In this document: in pieces, positions 25,771-36,745 of the stretch | Layout: each line of letters starts with the position of its first letter | Position numbering within the stretch: the stretch's first letter is position 1 | Assembly (NCBI GenBank): GCA_016873225.1 | Contig: VGXS01000002.1 | Coordinates: 62,001 to 126,000, forward strand | Source of the DNA: Planctomycetota bacterium | GTDB taxonomy: Bacteria; Planctomycetota; Planctomycetia; Gemmatales; Gemmataceae | DNA length: 64,000 nt | Direction of reading: 5' to 3' | Notes under the pieces: model-generated | Database searches by the model: none | Told to the model about the DNA's origin: nothing | The model's input: the letters and a program-made list of their open reading frames with translations, nothing else | Position numbers and translations under genes: made by a program

Positions 25771-26915
25771 GCCGATTCAAGCACGGCGGCAACACCCTGG
25801 CCTCCCCCCACGCACAACGCGACAACCCCCCTCCGGCAATCACCGCGCCCTATCGAGCGGGACAAGCTCACCAGCAGCCTCGCCCCGGTCGCTCCCAACG
25901 GGTGCCCAAGGGCGATCGCCCCCCCCCGCGGGTTCACCCTCGACTCGTCGAGTTCCAGTTCGTCGATCACCGCCAAAACCTGCGCCGCGAAGGCCTCGTT
26001 GATTTCCCACCTGTCAATGTCGCCGACAGATAATCCAGCCTTGGCGAGGGCCTTCGTTGCCGCTGGAACCGGCCCCATTCCCATCTCGATCGGCGACACA
26101 CCGGCATCCGCCCAGGAAAGAAGGCGCGCCAACGGCTTCAAGCCCGCGTCGCGGGCGTCCGTTTCCCGCATGAGCAAAACAGCGGCGGCCGCGGCGTTCA
26201 CCTGGCTGGCATTACCGGCCGTGACGGTGCCACCGGCGAGAAAAACGGGGTTCAGGCTGGCGAGCCTGGCCATGTCGCTGTCGCGACGAACGGTGTCATC
26301 CGCCCGCAAGACAAACGGATTGCCGGCCTGGTCGTGGGCCTCGCATGGAATCGTCTCGTCACGATAATCCCCCTCGTCCAGGGCGCGCGCGGCGCGCGCG
26401 TGGCTTTGGTGCGCCCAAGCGTCCTGGCGGACGCGGCTGATCGACCTGGTCCGGGCGAGATGCTCGGCGCACAGCCCCATGCGGATTGCCGCTGGCCCAT
26501 GCCGCTCAAGGAAGCGTTTCCCCGGTTCGTGGATCTCCAACGGGAGATGATCCATGTGCTCCACTCCCCCGGCGATGACGGCATCGTCCTGGCCGGTGGC
26601 CAGTCGGCCCGCCGCGAGAAGAATCGCGTCAAGCCCCGAGGAACAGTTCCGGTTGACGGCCAGGGCGGGAACCGAACAGGGAAGCCCGCCCTCGATCAGG
26701 GATTGCCTGGCGATGTTAAAGCCTTGCTCGGCCTGCTGCCGGGCGCAGCCCAAAACAACCGCGCCGGGCGGATGGCTGCCTCCTCCATGGCGCCGCCAAA
26801 GTTCGGAGATGAGGGCGCCCGCGAGCGTATCGGCCCTAACCTTGCGAAACGCGCCGGATTGGGGATGGGCGCGGGCCACGGGTGTGCGGATCGCGTCAAC
26901 CACCACGATTCGCAT
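25767..26915 (-). CDS. Acetyl-CoA acyltransferase (thiolase)
   Basis: A protein of 382 residues. All three catalytic elements are visible: the acyl-accepting cysteine in NRNCSSGLDAILLAAGR, the NEAFAAQVL and GGAIALGHPLGATGAR segments with the catalytic histidine, and the second cysteine in ALCVGGGQG. It condenses or cleaves beta-ketoacyl-CoA in fatty acid or acetoacetyl-CoA metabolism; chain length cannot be read. No hydroxyacyl-CoA dehydrogenase or crotonase is adjacent. It follows the CMP-kinase-like gene by 16 bases on the same strand. Confidence 0.92.
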   Translation of the reverse strand: MRIVVVDAIRTPVARAHPQSGAFRKVRADTLAGALISELWRRHGGGSHPPGAVVLGCARQQAEQGFNIARQSLIEGGLPCSVPALAVNRNCSSGLDAILLAAGRLATGQDDAVIAGGVEHMDHLPLEIHEPGKRFLERHGPAAIRMGLCAEHLARTRSISRVRQDAWAHQSHARAARALDEGDYRDETIPCEAHDQAGNPFVLRADDTVRRDSDMARLASLNPVFLAGGTVTAGNASQVNAAAAAVLLMRETDARDAGLKPLARLLSWADAGVSPIEMGMGPVPAATKALAKAGLSVGDIDRWEINEAFAAQVLAVIDELELDESRVNPRGGAIALGHPLGATGARLLVSLSRSIGRGDCRRGVVALCVGGGQGVAAVLESA

Positions 26916-26931
26916 GGAAGGATTCCGGTCT

Positions 26932-27636
26932 TCAGGCCGCGAAGGCGTGCGCGGGAAAACGGGAGGCCAGCGCCGAACGGATCAAATTAAGGCAGGTTTC
27001 CTCACCCAGCGACCATGAATTGAGGATGAGGTCGAAGGCGTCCGCTTCGGCAAACCGCCGGCCGCTGATCCCATGCAGGAATTCCTCCCGGCGGCTTTCC
27101 TCGGCGGCCAATTGCTGTTCGGCCATCGCGGGGGTGAGCCGACGGGTTTGCTCCATTTCAGCGAGACGCTCCTCCCGGGGACTGACAATGCCCACATGGA
27201 GAACCGAATTCCGGGGCACAAGGAATCCCGCCCCGCGACCAAGGAACACCGCCCGGCCCGAGCAGGAAATGGCAACGACCAATCGGGCCAACGAAAGGGT
27301 GGCGGCATCATGCTCGCGGCCATCGGCGCGCCAGGCCGCCAAGGCCTCCTCAACCCAGGTGCGCTGGTCGAGATCGAGCCGATCCATCAATTCATCGGCG
27401 CGGCCGGGTTGGCCGATCAAATATCCCAAGGCGTCGGCATCGTAAAGAGGCCATTGCAACCGCCGGGATATGGCCTTGGCCAGCGACTGGCCCCTAGATC
27501 CCGGTTCGGGACTGATGGCCACGATTGGACCGCCGGTGACACGGGGGGATGAGTTTCCGTGGCCTCTGTCACCATGCCGGGGGGTTTGGCGGATGGAGTC
27601 TCTCATGTCAGGGCTTCCAAGCCTGAGACCCGGCAT
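26932..27636 (-). CDS. Cytidylate kinase-like family protein
   Basis: About 234 residues if started at the ATG 27636 (GGGGGAG just upstream, rather close); ATG 27606 would give 224. The frame runs further upstream into the STAS gene, so that part is excluded. GGPIVAISPEPGSRGQSLAKAI resembles the P-loop start of the PF13189 cytidylate kinase-like family, with the glycine-rich loop degenerate (EPGSRGQS). YDADALGYLIGQ follows, as does the later VFLGRGAGFLVPR. Many members are orphan kinases of unknown substrate, distinct from the true Cmk. It lies 47 bases after the STAS gene on the same strand. Confidence 0.75.
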   Translation of the reverse strand: MPGLRLGSPDMRDSIRQTPRHGDRGHGNSSPRVTGGPIVAISPEPGSRGQSLAKAISRRLQWPLYDADALGYLIGQPGRADELMDRLDLDQRTWVEEALAAWRADGREHDAATLSLARLVVAISCSGRAVFLGRGAGFLVPRNSVLHVGIVSPREERLAEMEQTRRLTPAMAEQQLAAEESRREEFLHGISGRRFAEADAFDLILNSWSLGEETCLNLIRSALASRFPAHAFAA

Positions 27637-27683
27637 CCTCTCCCCCAGGGGAACGACCTCCTGGGGCGCCGGGGCAATGTCGA

Positions 27684-28046
27684 CTAATGGGTGAGCGAAC
27701 GGATGGCCGCATCCACGGAGTCGTAAACCGGCCAAATCGTGTCGAGGGCGCAATTGTGAAGGAGGTCGCGGATGAAGGGCGCCGGATCAGCGATCACCAT
27801 CGAGCATCCCTTGGGACGCAGCCGTCCATAAAGCCTCAAAAGCGTGGCGATTCCAAGCGAGTTCATGTAGGTGATGCCGCCCAGGTTGACCACCACGGCC
27901 GTGGGCATGTCAACCTGCAACGGGTCCAACACAAGCTTGCTCGCCGTTTCCATCTCAAAGTCGAGGAGGCGGATCACATCCTGGGACATGGTCACCACGG
28001 CGACCTCTCCACGACGCTCAATCACGATGGGGGCTGGGGTGGTCAT
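27684..28046 (-). CDS. STAS domain anti-sigma factor antagonist-like protein
   Basis: A protein of 120 residues made of one STAS domain. The key helix-start segment is ITYMNSLGIATLLRLYGR, with the phosphorylatable serine at about residue 63. Proteins of this type are phosphorylated by HPK-like anti-sigma kinases and dephosphorylated by SpoIIE/RsbU phosphatases. No anti-sigma kinase gene is adjacent; the only SpoIIE-type phosphatase in the window is about 10 kb away at 37557-38753. The divergent rlmI gene begins 132 bases upstream. Confidence 0.88.
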   Translation of the reverse strand: MTTPAPIVIERRGEVAVVTMSQDVIRLLDFEMETASKLVLDPLQVDMPTAVVVNLGGITYMNSLGIATLLRLYGRLRPKGCSMVIADPAPFIRDLLHNCALDTIWPVYDSVDAAIRSLTH

Positions 28047-28178
28047 TCAACCGTATCCATGAATTCGGTATTAGCAATAAACATAGTTTACCATCGGCCC
28101 GTGGTCGATCAAGCGGATAACTCCACTCGTGGTGTAGAGTGGGGAAGGGCTCAAGACGCCCCGCCCCCGTGAGGTTCC

Positions 28179-29414
28179 ATGAGCCAGGCCACGAACAACG
28201 ACTTGCCGATTGTGAGGCTGAAATCGCCCCGCCGATTCCTTCATCCTTGGATATTTCAGCGGCTGGTGGAAAAACCGCAGGGCCGCGTGTCCAACGGCAG
28301 CCTTGTGAAGGTGGTCGATCCCGATGGCCGTTTCATGGGTCGGGGCATTTTCAACTGGCATTCCCGTATCGCCATCCGGGTGTTGTCCAACAACGAGGAT
28401 GAGCCGCTCGATGACGCGTTTTTCACAAAACGGGTCAACGCCGCGGTATCCCTCAGGCGCGACATGCTGCGTCTCGATGCCACCACCAATGCCTACAGGG
28501 TGATCAATTCGGAAGCCGATGGCCTGAGCGGCCTGATCGTTGACCGTTTCAATGACTTGCTGGTGATGGAGTTCTTTTCCTCGGGAATGTACCGGCTCAA
28601 GGACAGGCTGATACCGCTGCTGCTGGCCCAATTTCCTGACTCGCGCATCTACTGGTTCGCCGAGGAGCATGTCCAGAAGCAGGAATCCTTTGACTGCCAT
28701 CCACCCGCGGTGACCGGCCCGTGCGTCGTCACTGAAAACGGGTTGCGTTTCCGGGTGCAGCCCGGCTTCAAGCACAAAACAGGATTTTTCGCCGACCAAC
28801 GGGACAACCGACGGCGCCTCGCCCAATACTGCGAAGGCAAGCGGGTGCTCGACATCTGCTGCAACACCGGCGGATTCGCCGTCTACGCCGCGGCGCTGGG
28901 CAAGGCACGCGAGGTCGTGGGCCTTGACCTCGACGAAACGGCGCTGGAACTGGCCCGCCAAAACGCCGGACTGAACCAGACTCGCCCCAGGTGGGTCCAA
29001 GCCGACCTTTTTCCGTGGCTGCGCGACGCGATCACCCAGAAAAACCTGTTCGATGTGGTGATCCTCGATCCGGCCAAGCAAACCAGGGACCGCGACGAGG
29101 TCGACATGGCCTTGCGCCGATATTTCGACATGAACCGTCTCGCCTTGCAGGTGGTCCGCGAGGGAGGCATTCTGGTGACATGCTCCTGCACGGGGCTGGT
29201 AGGCGAACCGGACTTCCTGGAGTGCGTTCGCCGCGCCGCGCGGGCGGCGGGCCGAGTCACCCAGGTGCTGGCCATCCACGGCGCCGGGTCCGACCATCCG
29301 TACCAGTTGCAGGTGCCCGAGGGTAGATACCTGAAGGTGGTGTTCCTGCGCGTGCTTGAGGCTGGAGAACCGCTCGCGGCACCGGAACATCGCCGGGAGG
29401 AACCGGAACAATGA
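28179..29414 (+). CDS. rlmI: Class I SAM-dependent rRNA methyltransferase (RlmI-like)
   Basis: A protein of 411 residues. The N-terminal PUA-like domain (VRLKSPRRFLHPWIFQRLVE, then GRFMGRGIFNWHSRIAIRVL) is followed by the characteristic KHKTGFFADQRDNRR. The SAM-binding motif is VLDICCNTGGFAVYAAALG, and the catalytic region includes VVILDPAKQT and GGILVTCSCTGLV. E. coli RlmI makes m5C1962 in 23S rRNA; the overall match to COG1092 is clear but the exact target base here is inferred. GAGG stands just before the ATG. The stop overlaps the next gene by four bases (ATGA). Confidence 0.85.
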   Translation: MSQATNNDLPIVRLKSPRRFLHPWIFQRLVEKPQGRVSNGSLVKVVDPDGRFMGRGIFNWHSRIAIRVLSNNEDEPLDDAFFTKRVNAAVSLRRDMLRLDATTNAYRVINSEADGLSGLIVDRFNDLLVMEFFSSGMYRLKDRLIPLLLAQFPDSRIYWFAEEHVQKQESFDCHPPAVTGPCVVTENGLRFRVQPGFKHKTGFFADQRDNRRRLAQYCEGKRVLDICCNTGGFAVYAAALGKAREVVGLDLDETALELARQNAGLNQTRPRWVQADLFPWLRDAITQKNLFDVVILDPAKQTRDRDEVDMALRRYFDMNRLALQVVREGGILVTCSCTGLVGEPDFLECVRRAARAAGRVTQVLAIHGAGSDHPYQLQVPEGRYLKVVFLRVLEAGEPLAAPEHRREEPEQ

Positions 29415-31204
29415 AAAGCGCCACCTTCGCCATCCTTCTGTCCGTTGGCATCGGATTGGCTTGGTCTTTCATGGTGATGGCGGCGCCATCCACCGGCCAT
29501 GCCGGAAGGGGCTACAAAAGCCCGCTTGATATCGCGACCATTCCCAATTCCACCCGGGCCATCGTCGCCAATCGCGATTCAGGCGGCGTGTCGATCATCG
29601 ATCATGCCTCCGGCAAGGTGATCATCGAACTGCCGACCGGCGCCAAGCCGTTCGCGGTGGCCTGCGCCAAAGACGGCACCCGCGCCGCCGTCAGCAATCT
29701 CTGGGATGGAACCGTCTCGATCATCGACCTTGCCGCGCCGCGGGTTGCCTTCACCACCGCCGTGGGAAGCCAACCCAGGGGCTTGGCTTTTTCAGCCACC
29801 GGCAAGGAACTCTTCGTGGCCCTGGGAGGGGAAAACGCCATCGCGCGCCTCAACGCCGCCGACGGCGGCGTTTCCGCCCGCTGGCCCTGCGAGGGAGAGC
29901 CCCGAACCCTGGTTGTGATTCCCAAGTCCGGCGTCGTGGCCGTGGGAAGCACCCGCTCGGCAAGGGTCCGTGGATTCGATCCCGCCACAGGGAAACAACT
30001 CTGGCAACGATCGCTCCATGACAGCTTCAACCTGCTCGGACTGGCGGCCCATCCCTCGGGCGACGAGGTTGTTTCCACTTTCGTTTTCCACAGGCACCAC
30101 GCGATCGCGCGCAACAACATCGAGCAGGGATGGGCCCTCGACAACCGCGTGGCCCGCATCCGGCCTGAACCGGGTGACGACCTCACCTACGACCAGATCT
30201 CCCTCGACAGCCGGGGCCAGGCCGTGGCTGATCCAACGGGAATCGCCTTCAGCGCCGATGGAGCCCACATGGCCATCACTTCGGCGGGCGCGCAGGAACT
30301 CCTGTTGGTGCCAGCCGCGAAGGTACCCTGGTCGAATGGCGATCCGGGAGACTTTGTCGACAGCGCCTTGGAGTTTCCCGTCAGGCTGCTCCGCAGGATC
30401 GACTTGGGCGGACGCCCCCAGGGTTTGGCGTTCGCGGGAGGCAAGGTCCTCGTGGCCAACGCCATCACCGATCGAGTCCAGGTGATCGATGTGGCCTCCG
30501 GGCAGGTTGAAAAGGCCATCGATCTGGGAGACGGAAAGCCGGCCGACCTAGCCCGTCGCGGAGAGGCGCTCTTCTTCGATGGAAAGCGTTCGCATCATCA
30601 CTGGTTCAGTTGTCACACCTGCCACACCGATGGGCACACATCGGGCCAATTGTTCGACACGCTGGGAGACGATTCGTACGGAAACCCGAAAATCACGCCT
30701 TCCCTTCGCAATGTGACAAACACGGGCCCTTGGAGCTGGCACGGCTGGAAGGACAAGCTCGAGGTTTCCATTGAGGACTCTTTCGTGGAAACCCTGTTTG
30801 GCGAGAAGCCGACGGCTGAAGAGGTCAAGGCCGTGGTGGCCTACCTTGGCACGCTGGAACATCCGCCCGCGACGCGCGCCACCCGGGAAGATGCCGCGGG
30901 TATCGCCAAGGGAAGGTCGCTGTTCGAGGCCAAGGCGGGCTGTTCACGCTGCCACGCCGGCCCCCATTACACGACCCCCAAGACCTACACCCTTGAGATC
31001 GAACATGATGGCAGCCCATTCGAGAAATGGAACCCGCCCTCGCTGCGCGGAGTCCGCGACAGGTCACCGCTCATGCATGCCGCGCAGGCCCCCGACCTCG
31101 ATACGCTTCTCAGGCTTCATCACAAGCCCGAAGACTTGGGAGGCAAGGCGCTCGACCCGTTGGAACGCGCCAACCTGATCCAGTTCCTCAAGTCGCTCGA
31201 TTGA
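29411..31204 (+). CDS. Exported YVTN beta-propeller protein with C-terminal dihaem cytochrome c domain
   Basis: A protein of 597 residues. A signal peptide (KSATFAILLSVGIGLAWSFM) precedes propeller repeats such as SRDSGGVSIIDHASGKVI-type blades (RAIVANRDSGGVSIID, RAAVSNLWDGTVSIID). Two haem-binding motifs follow: Cys401-H-T-Cys404-His405 and Cys511-S-R-Cys514-His515. The part between them (TPSLRNVTNTGPWSWHG) and after resembles the MauG/cytochrome c peroxidase family. It is probably a periplasmic electron-transfer or peroxidase-like protein. The layout recurs in planctomycetes. Its coupling to an rRNA methyltransferase gene by overlap is likely positional only. Confidence 0.85.
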   Translation: MKSATFAILLSVGIGLAWSFMVMAAPSTGHAGRGYKSPLDIATIPNSTRAIVANRDSGGVSIIDHASGKVIIELPTGAKPFAVACAKDGTRAAVSNLWDGTVSIIDLAAPRVAFTTAVGSQPRGLAFSATGKELFVALGGENAIARLNAADGGVSARWPCEGEPRTLVVIPKSGVVAVGSTRSARVRGFDPATGKQLWQRSLHDSFNLLGLAAHPSGDEVVSTFVFHRHHAIARNNIEQGWALDNRVARIRPEPGDDLTYDQISLDSRGQAVADPTGIAFSADGAHMAITSAGAQELLLVPAAKVPWSNGDPGDFVDSALEFPVRLLRRIDLGGRPQGLAFAGGKVLVANAITDRVQVIDVASGQVEKAIDLGDGKPADLARRGEALFFDGKRSHHHWFSCHTCHTDGHTSGQLFDTLGDDSYGNPKITPSLRNVTNTGPWSWHGWKDKLEVSIEDSFVETLFGEKPTAEEVKAVVAYLGTLEHPPATRATREDAAGIAKGRSLFEAKAGCSRCHAGPHYTTPKTYTLEIEHDGSPFEKWNPPSLRGVRDRSPLMHAAQAPDLDTLLRLHHKPEDLGGKALDPLERANLIQFLKSLD

Positions 31205-31223
31205 TGAGTTGAAACAAACCACG

Positions 31224-31253
31224 AAAAAAGGGCGGCGGACAAATCCGACGCCC
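31224..31253 (-). terminator. Intrinsic terminator of galM
   Basis: On the minus strand, GGGCGTCGGA and TCCGCCGCCC pair across a TTTG loop with one internal mismatch and are followed directly by six T residues. It lies 25 bases after the galM stop. Confidence 0.8.
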
Positions 31254-31278
31254 AGGCCATTATTCAAAGCTCGCGCTA

Positions 31279-32370
31279 CTACTTCGCTCCCGTCCGGTAC
31301 ACGGTCGTGTGCTGATAGGTTTCACCCGGTTTGAGAACCACGCTGGGGAAGTTCGGCTGGTTGATCGAATCCGGAAAATGCTGGGGCTCGAGGCAGAAGC
31401 CGCCATATTGCTTGTAAATCACGCCACCTTTGCCCTTGTTGGTGCCATCGAGAAAGTTGCCGCTGTAAAACTGGAGGCCCGGTTCCGTCGTGAGCACCTC
31501 GAGGAACCTTCCGGATTGGGGGTCGCGAACCCGGGCGGCCAATTCAAGGCCGGCGCCCTTGCGGTCGAGCACATAATTGTGGTCGTACCCTTGGGGCTTG
31601 GCGTCGATTTGCTTGATGCGATCGCCCACCGCGCGGGGGGTGGTGAAGTCGAGAGGCGTGCCGGCCACGGGCGCGACCTTGCCGGTGGGGATCAGGTTCT
31701 CGTCCGACGGCGTGTAGCCCTTGGCAAGAAGTTCCACCTCGTGGCCAAGCACATCGCCCGAGGCATGGCCCGCGAGGTTGAAATAGCTGTGATGCGTCAG
31801 GTTCACCGGAGTGGCCTTGTCGGTGGCCGCCTTGAAGTCGATGCGGAGTTCGTTGTCGTTGTTGAGGGAATAGGAAACTTCAACCTTGAGGTTGCCGGGG
31901 TATCCCTCCTCGCCGTCCACGCTCGTGCGGCGAAAGACCACTCCGTGGTGGTTCTTGAGCGGTTCGGCCTGCCACACCACCTTGTCGAATCCCTTGAGGC
32001 CGCCGTGAAGGGCGTTGGCCCCGTTGTTGGCGGCCAGCTTGTAGGTCTTGCCGTCCAGGGTGAAGGCGGCCTTGGCGACGCGATTGGCGACGCGGCCCAC
32101 GGTGGCGCCAAAGTAAGGGTGCCCCGCGAGGTAGCCTTCCAGGTTGTCAAACCCCAGCGCGATGTCGGCCTTCTTGCCAGCCTTGTCGGGAACGATCCAG
32201 TCCGTCACCAGGGCTCCATAGTTGGTGATCTTCACCGTCACACCGTTTTTGTTGGTGAGGATGAATCGTTCGATGGCGGTGCCATCTGGCAACTGGCCGA
32301 ACGGTTCACGGCCGACGGGCTGCGGTTGGCCCGCGGCAAGCAAGGTGGTCACGATCAGGGCTCCGGTCAT
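31279..32370 (-). CDS. galM: Aldose 1-epimerase (mutarotase), probably exported
   Basis: A protein of 363 residues from the ATG at 32370, chosen because it gives a clean signal-peptide-like start (MTGALIVTTLLAAGQPQP); ATG 32397 and 32412 are alternatives. Family motifs: ITNYGALVTDWIVPDK, YFGATVGRVANRVAKA, NNGANALHGGLKGFDKVVW with the first catalytic histidine, and VNLTHHSYFNLAG with the second. The C-terminal Glu lies in GGFCLEPQHFPDS... . It interconverts alpha and beta anomers of aldoses. A periplasmic location would suit polysaccharide degradation products. A terminator follows the gene. Confidence 0.92.
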   Translation of the reverse strand: MTGALIVTTLLAAGQPQPVGREPFGQLPDGTAIERFILTNKNGVTVKITNYGALVTDWIVPDKAGKKADIALGFDNLEGYLAGHPYFGATVGRVANRVAKAAFTLDGKTYKLAANNGANALHGGLKGFDKVVWQAEPLKNHHGVVFRRTSVDGEEGYPGNLKVEVSYSLNNDNELRIDFKAATDKATPVNLTHHSYFNLAGHASGDVLGHEVELLAKGYTPSDENLIPTGKVAPVAGTPLDFTTPRAVGDRIKQIDAKPQGYDHNYVLDRKGAGLELAARVRDPQSGRFLEVLTTEPGLQFYSGNFLDGTNKGKGGVIYKQYGGFCLEPQHFPDSINQPNFPSVVLKPGETYQHTTVYRTGAK

Positions 32371-32444
32371 GTCGGGGGCTCCCGGGAAGAGGTGCATGGG
32401 CGAGAGTTCCAAGCTAACCCATCACCGGGCAAGCGTAAACGCCC

Positions 32445-32900
32445 TCAGAAAGCCCGCTGGCCGGTTTCGGCCTCCAACACCTTGCGGGTGACGGTGAACA
32501 GGCCCGCGATGATGGCGATCTTCACCACGATGCCATTGAGGATGGTGGTGGGTTCCAGAACTCCAAGCCCGACTTGAACCCCGAGGAAAAACAATGCGGC
32601 AATGACCACGAAAGCGGGCGGAGCCAATGGCAGGAGGCCGGCGCAGGCCACCGCCACGACACCGGCACCGATGTTCCATCCGCTGCTCAACCGGGCCAGT
32701 TCACGAAAACGGGCCCGATTGGCCTCGACCTCGTCATCAGTCGGTAGTTCGCCAGTCTTGGCGTCAACGGGCACGGGAAGCGATTCGGCGAGCTTGCCGA
32801 CATTCAGCAGGACCGACCCGTGAAACGCCACCAGGCCGGCGCCGATCAGCACCAGCACCCAGCGCGCCTGCAACACCGCGGAATGGACTTCCTCCCTCAT
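32445..32900 (-). CDS. Small membrane protein of unknown function
   Basis: A protein of 151 residues with three or four hydrophobic helices: VLVLIGAGLVAFHGSVLL, NIGAGVVAVACAGLLPLAPP, AFVVIAALFFLGVQVGLGVL and IVVKIAIIAGLFTVTRKVLE. A charged loop (DDEVEANRARFREL) lies between the first and second. I recognise no family. It lies 74 bases after the glutamine synthetase III stop, separated by a hairpin, and 74 bases before the galM start. Confidence 0.7.
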   Translation of the reverse strand: MREEVHSAVLQARWVLVLIGAGLVAFHGSVLLNVGKLAESLPVPVDAKTGELPTDDEVEANRARFRELARLSSGWNIGAGVVAVACAGLLPLAPPAFVVIAALFFLGVQVGLGVLEPTTILNGIVVKIAIIAGLFTVTRKVLEAETGQRAF

Positions 32901-32923
32901 GCGACAGTGGTCTCCAAGTGAAG

Positions 32924-32951
32924 CCGGGCGCGCCCTTGCGGACGCGCCCGG
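32924..32951 (-). terminator. GC-rich hairpin after glnN, no T-tract
   Basis: CCGGGCGCG and CGCGCCCGG form a nine-bp perfect stem with a ten-base loop, 24 bases past the glnN stop. There is no T-run on either side, so it may be a transcript-end stabiliser or an attenuator rather than a standard intrinsic terminator. Confidence 0.5.
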
Positions 32952-32974
32952 AATTCCAGTTCAAAACCAACCGC

Positions 32975-35152
<2,178 letters not shown>

Positions 35153-35231
35153 GGATTCACACCCCGGGATTTCTGGCTGTCATGCCAACAATAACTCAGA
35201 CAGTCGCGTCTTGCGTCCGCCTTTGAGAGGT

Positions 35232-36644
35232 TTAGACATCATAGTAAAGATTGAACTCAAAGGGATGGGGTCTTACGCGAATCGCGTCAACCTCCCTTTC
35301 GCGCTTGTCACGAATCCATGTCGAGAGGACATCCTCGGTGAAGACATCCCCTCGCATTAGAAATTCATGATCCTTCTCGAGCGCCGACAGGGCGTCATCG
35401 AGCGTGGCGGGCAGGTGGGACAGGTTTTTCATGACCTCGGGTTCAAGGTCGTAGATGTTCCGGTCCAGTGGTTCCCCGGGGTCGATCCGGTTGATGACGC
35501 CGTCGAGCATGGCCATCAGCATCGCTGAAAATGAAAGGTATGGGTTCGCCGAGGCGTCGGGGCAACGGTACTCCAGGCGGCGTGACTGGGCACGGGCGGA
35601 GTATACCGGAATCCTGACCGCGGCCGACCTGTTCCTGCTGGAATAGCTGGCTGTTGTGGGAGCGTCGAAGCCGGGGACAAGCCTCTTGTAACTGTTGGTG
35701 GTGGGGTTGGTGATGGCGCAGAGGGCCCGGGCATGCCTGAGCAGTCCGCCGATGGCGTGCATCCCCAGTTCGGATACGCCCGCATAGGCGGAGCCGGCAA
35801 ACAGGTTCCTGCCGTCACGCCAAAGCGATGTGTTGACATGCATGCCCGAACCGTTGTCCTTGAAGATCGGCTTGGGCATGAAGGTGGCCGTCTTGCCATG
35901 CTTGTTGGCGACGGACTTCACTATGTATTTGTATTTCAGCACGGAATCAGCCATACGCACCAGGCTGTCGTATCGGAGGTCGATTTCACCCTGTCCCCCG
36001 CTGGCCACCTCGTGGTGGTGGCCCTCAACCGTCATGCCCGAATCGATCATGTGCCGCATCATCTCGCTCCGGAGGTCGTGGAGCGAATCCGAGGGAGGAC
36101 AAGGAAAGTAGCCTTCCCGGTGCCTGATCGTGTTGCCAAGGTTCGGGCGGGCGTCGGAACCGCTGTTCCAGCGGCCTTCGGCGCTATCGATATGGTGGAA
36201 TGCCGAGTGCCGGTTCTGGTCGAACCGGACATGATCAAAAACGAAAAACTCGATTTCAGGACCGAAGTAAGCCGCGTCGGCAACCCCCGTCGACCTCATG
36301 TAGACCTCGGCTTTGCGGGCCACATTGCGGGGGTCGCGGGGATAATCCTCGCGTGTGATCGGATCAAGGATGTTGCAGAAAAGAATCAGCGTTTTCTCGA
36401 GGCGGAACGGGTCGATGAAAGCGCTTTCCGCCACGGGAACGACAAGCATGTCAGACTCGTTGATGCATTGCCAGCCGCGAACGCTGGAGGCGTCGAATCC
36501 GAAACCATCCTCAAAAGAGGATTCCTCCAACCGCTCCGAAGGTATTGTGAAATGCTTCCATGAGCCGGGGAAGTCCATGAATCGCAAGTCAACGGCGCGA
36601 ACGGCCTCCTGGCGTATCCAGGCGAGAATTTCCTTCGGACTCAC
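35232..36644 (-). CDS. glnA: Glutamine synthetase type I
   Basis: Started at GTG 36644 the protein is 470 residues, the standard GSI length, and begins VSPKEILAWIRQEAVRAVDL like other GlnA proteins; GAGGGG lies six bases upstream. An ATG at 36686 would add 14 residues. Catalytic segments are YFGPEIEFFVFD, VEGHHHEVASGGQGEIDL, KDNGSGMHVNTSLW and the ATP-loop region KRLVPGFDAPTTASYSSRN. RNIYDLEPE retains the tyrosine that GlnE adenylylates in enterobacterial enzymes, so that control is possible. It stands directly upstream of the type III enzyme. Confidence 0.95.
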   Translation of the reverse strand: MSPKEILAWIRQEAVRAVDLRFMDFPGSWKHFTIPSERLEESSFEDGFGFDASSVRGWQCINESDMLVVPVAESAFIDPFRLEKTLILFCNILDPITREDYPRDPRNVARKAEVYMRSTGVADAAYFGPEIEFFVFDHVRFDQNRHSAFHHIDSAEGRWNSGSDARPNLGNTIRHREGYFPCPPSDSLHDLRSEMMRHMIDSGMTVEGHHHEVASGGQGEIDLRYDSLVRMADSVLKYKYIVKSVANKHGKTATFMPKPIFKDNGSGMHVNTSLWRDGRNLFAGSAYAGVSELGMHAIGGLLRHARALCAITNPTTNSYKRLVPGFDAPTTASYSSRNRSAAVRIPVYSARAQSRRLEYRCPDASANPYLSFSAMLMAMLDGVINRIDPGEPLDRNIYDLEPEVMKNLSHLPATLDDALSALEKDHEFLMRGDVFTEDVLSTWIRDKREREVDAIRVRPHPFEFNLYYDV

Positions 36645-36745
36645 GGCGTCCCCTCTGGCGGCCGACGACGCCGGGGGTTGCGCCATCGTCCCATCATCAT
36701 AGAGGGATTTGGCTTCCGGCTCCAATGCCGCCGTATAATCACGAC
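36645..36745. promoter_or_regulatory. Divergent promoter region glnA / TIGR02996 gene
   Basis: Plus strand: TTGGCT at 36709-36714 and a perfect TATAAT at 36734-36739, spacer 19; transcription would begin at or next to the ATG at 36746, giving a leaderless message. Minus strand: TTGGAG (36725-36720) and TATGAT (36701-36696), spacer 18, which would give glnA a leader of about 45 bases with a ribosome site before GTG 36644. Both assignments are by eye. Confidence 0.5.
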
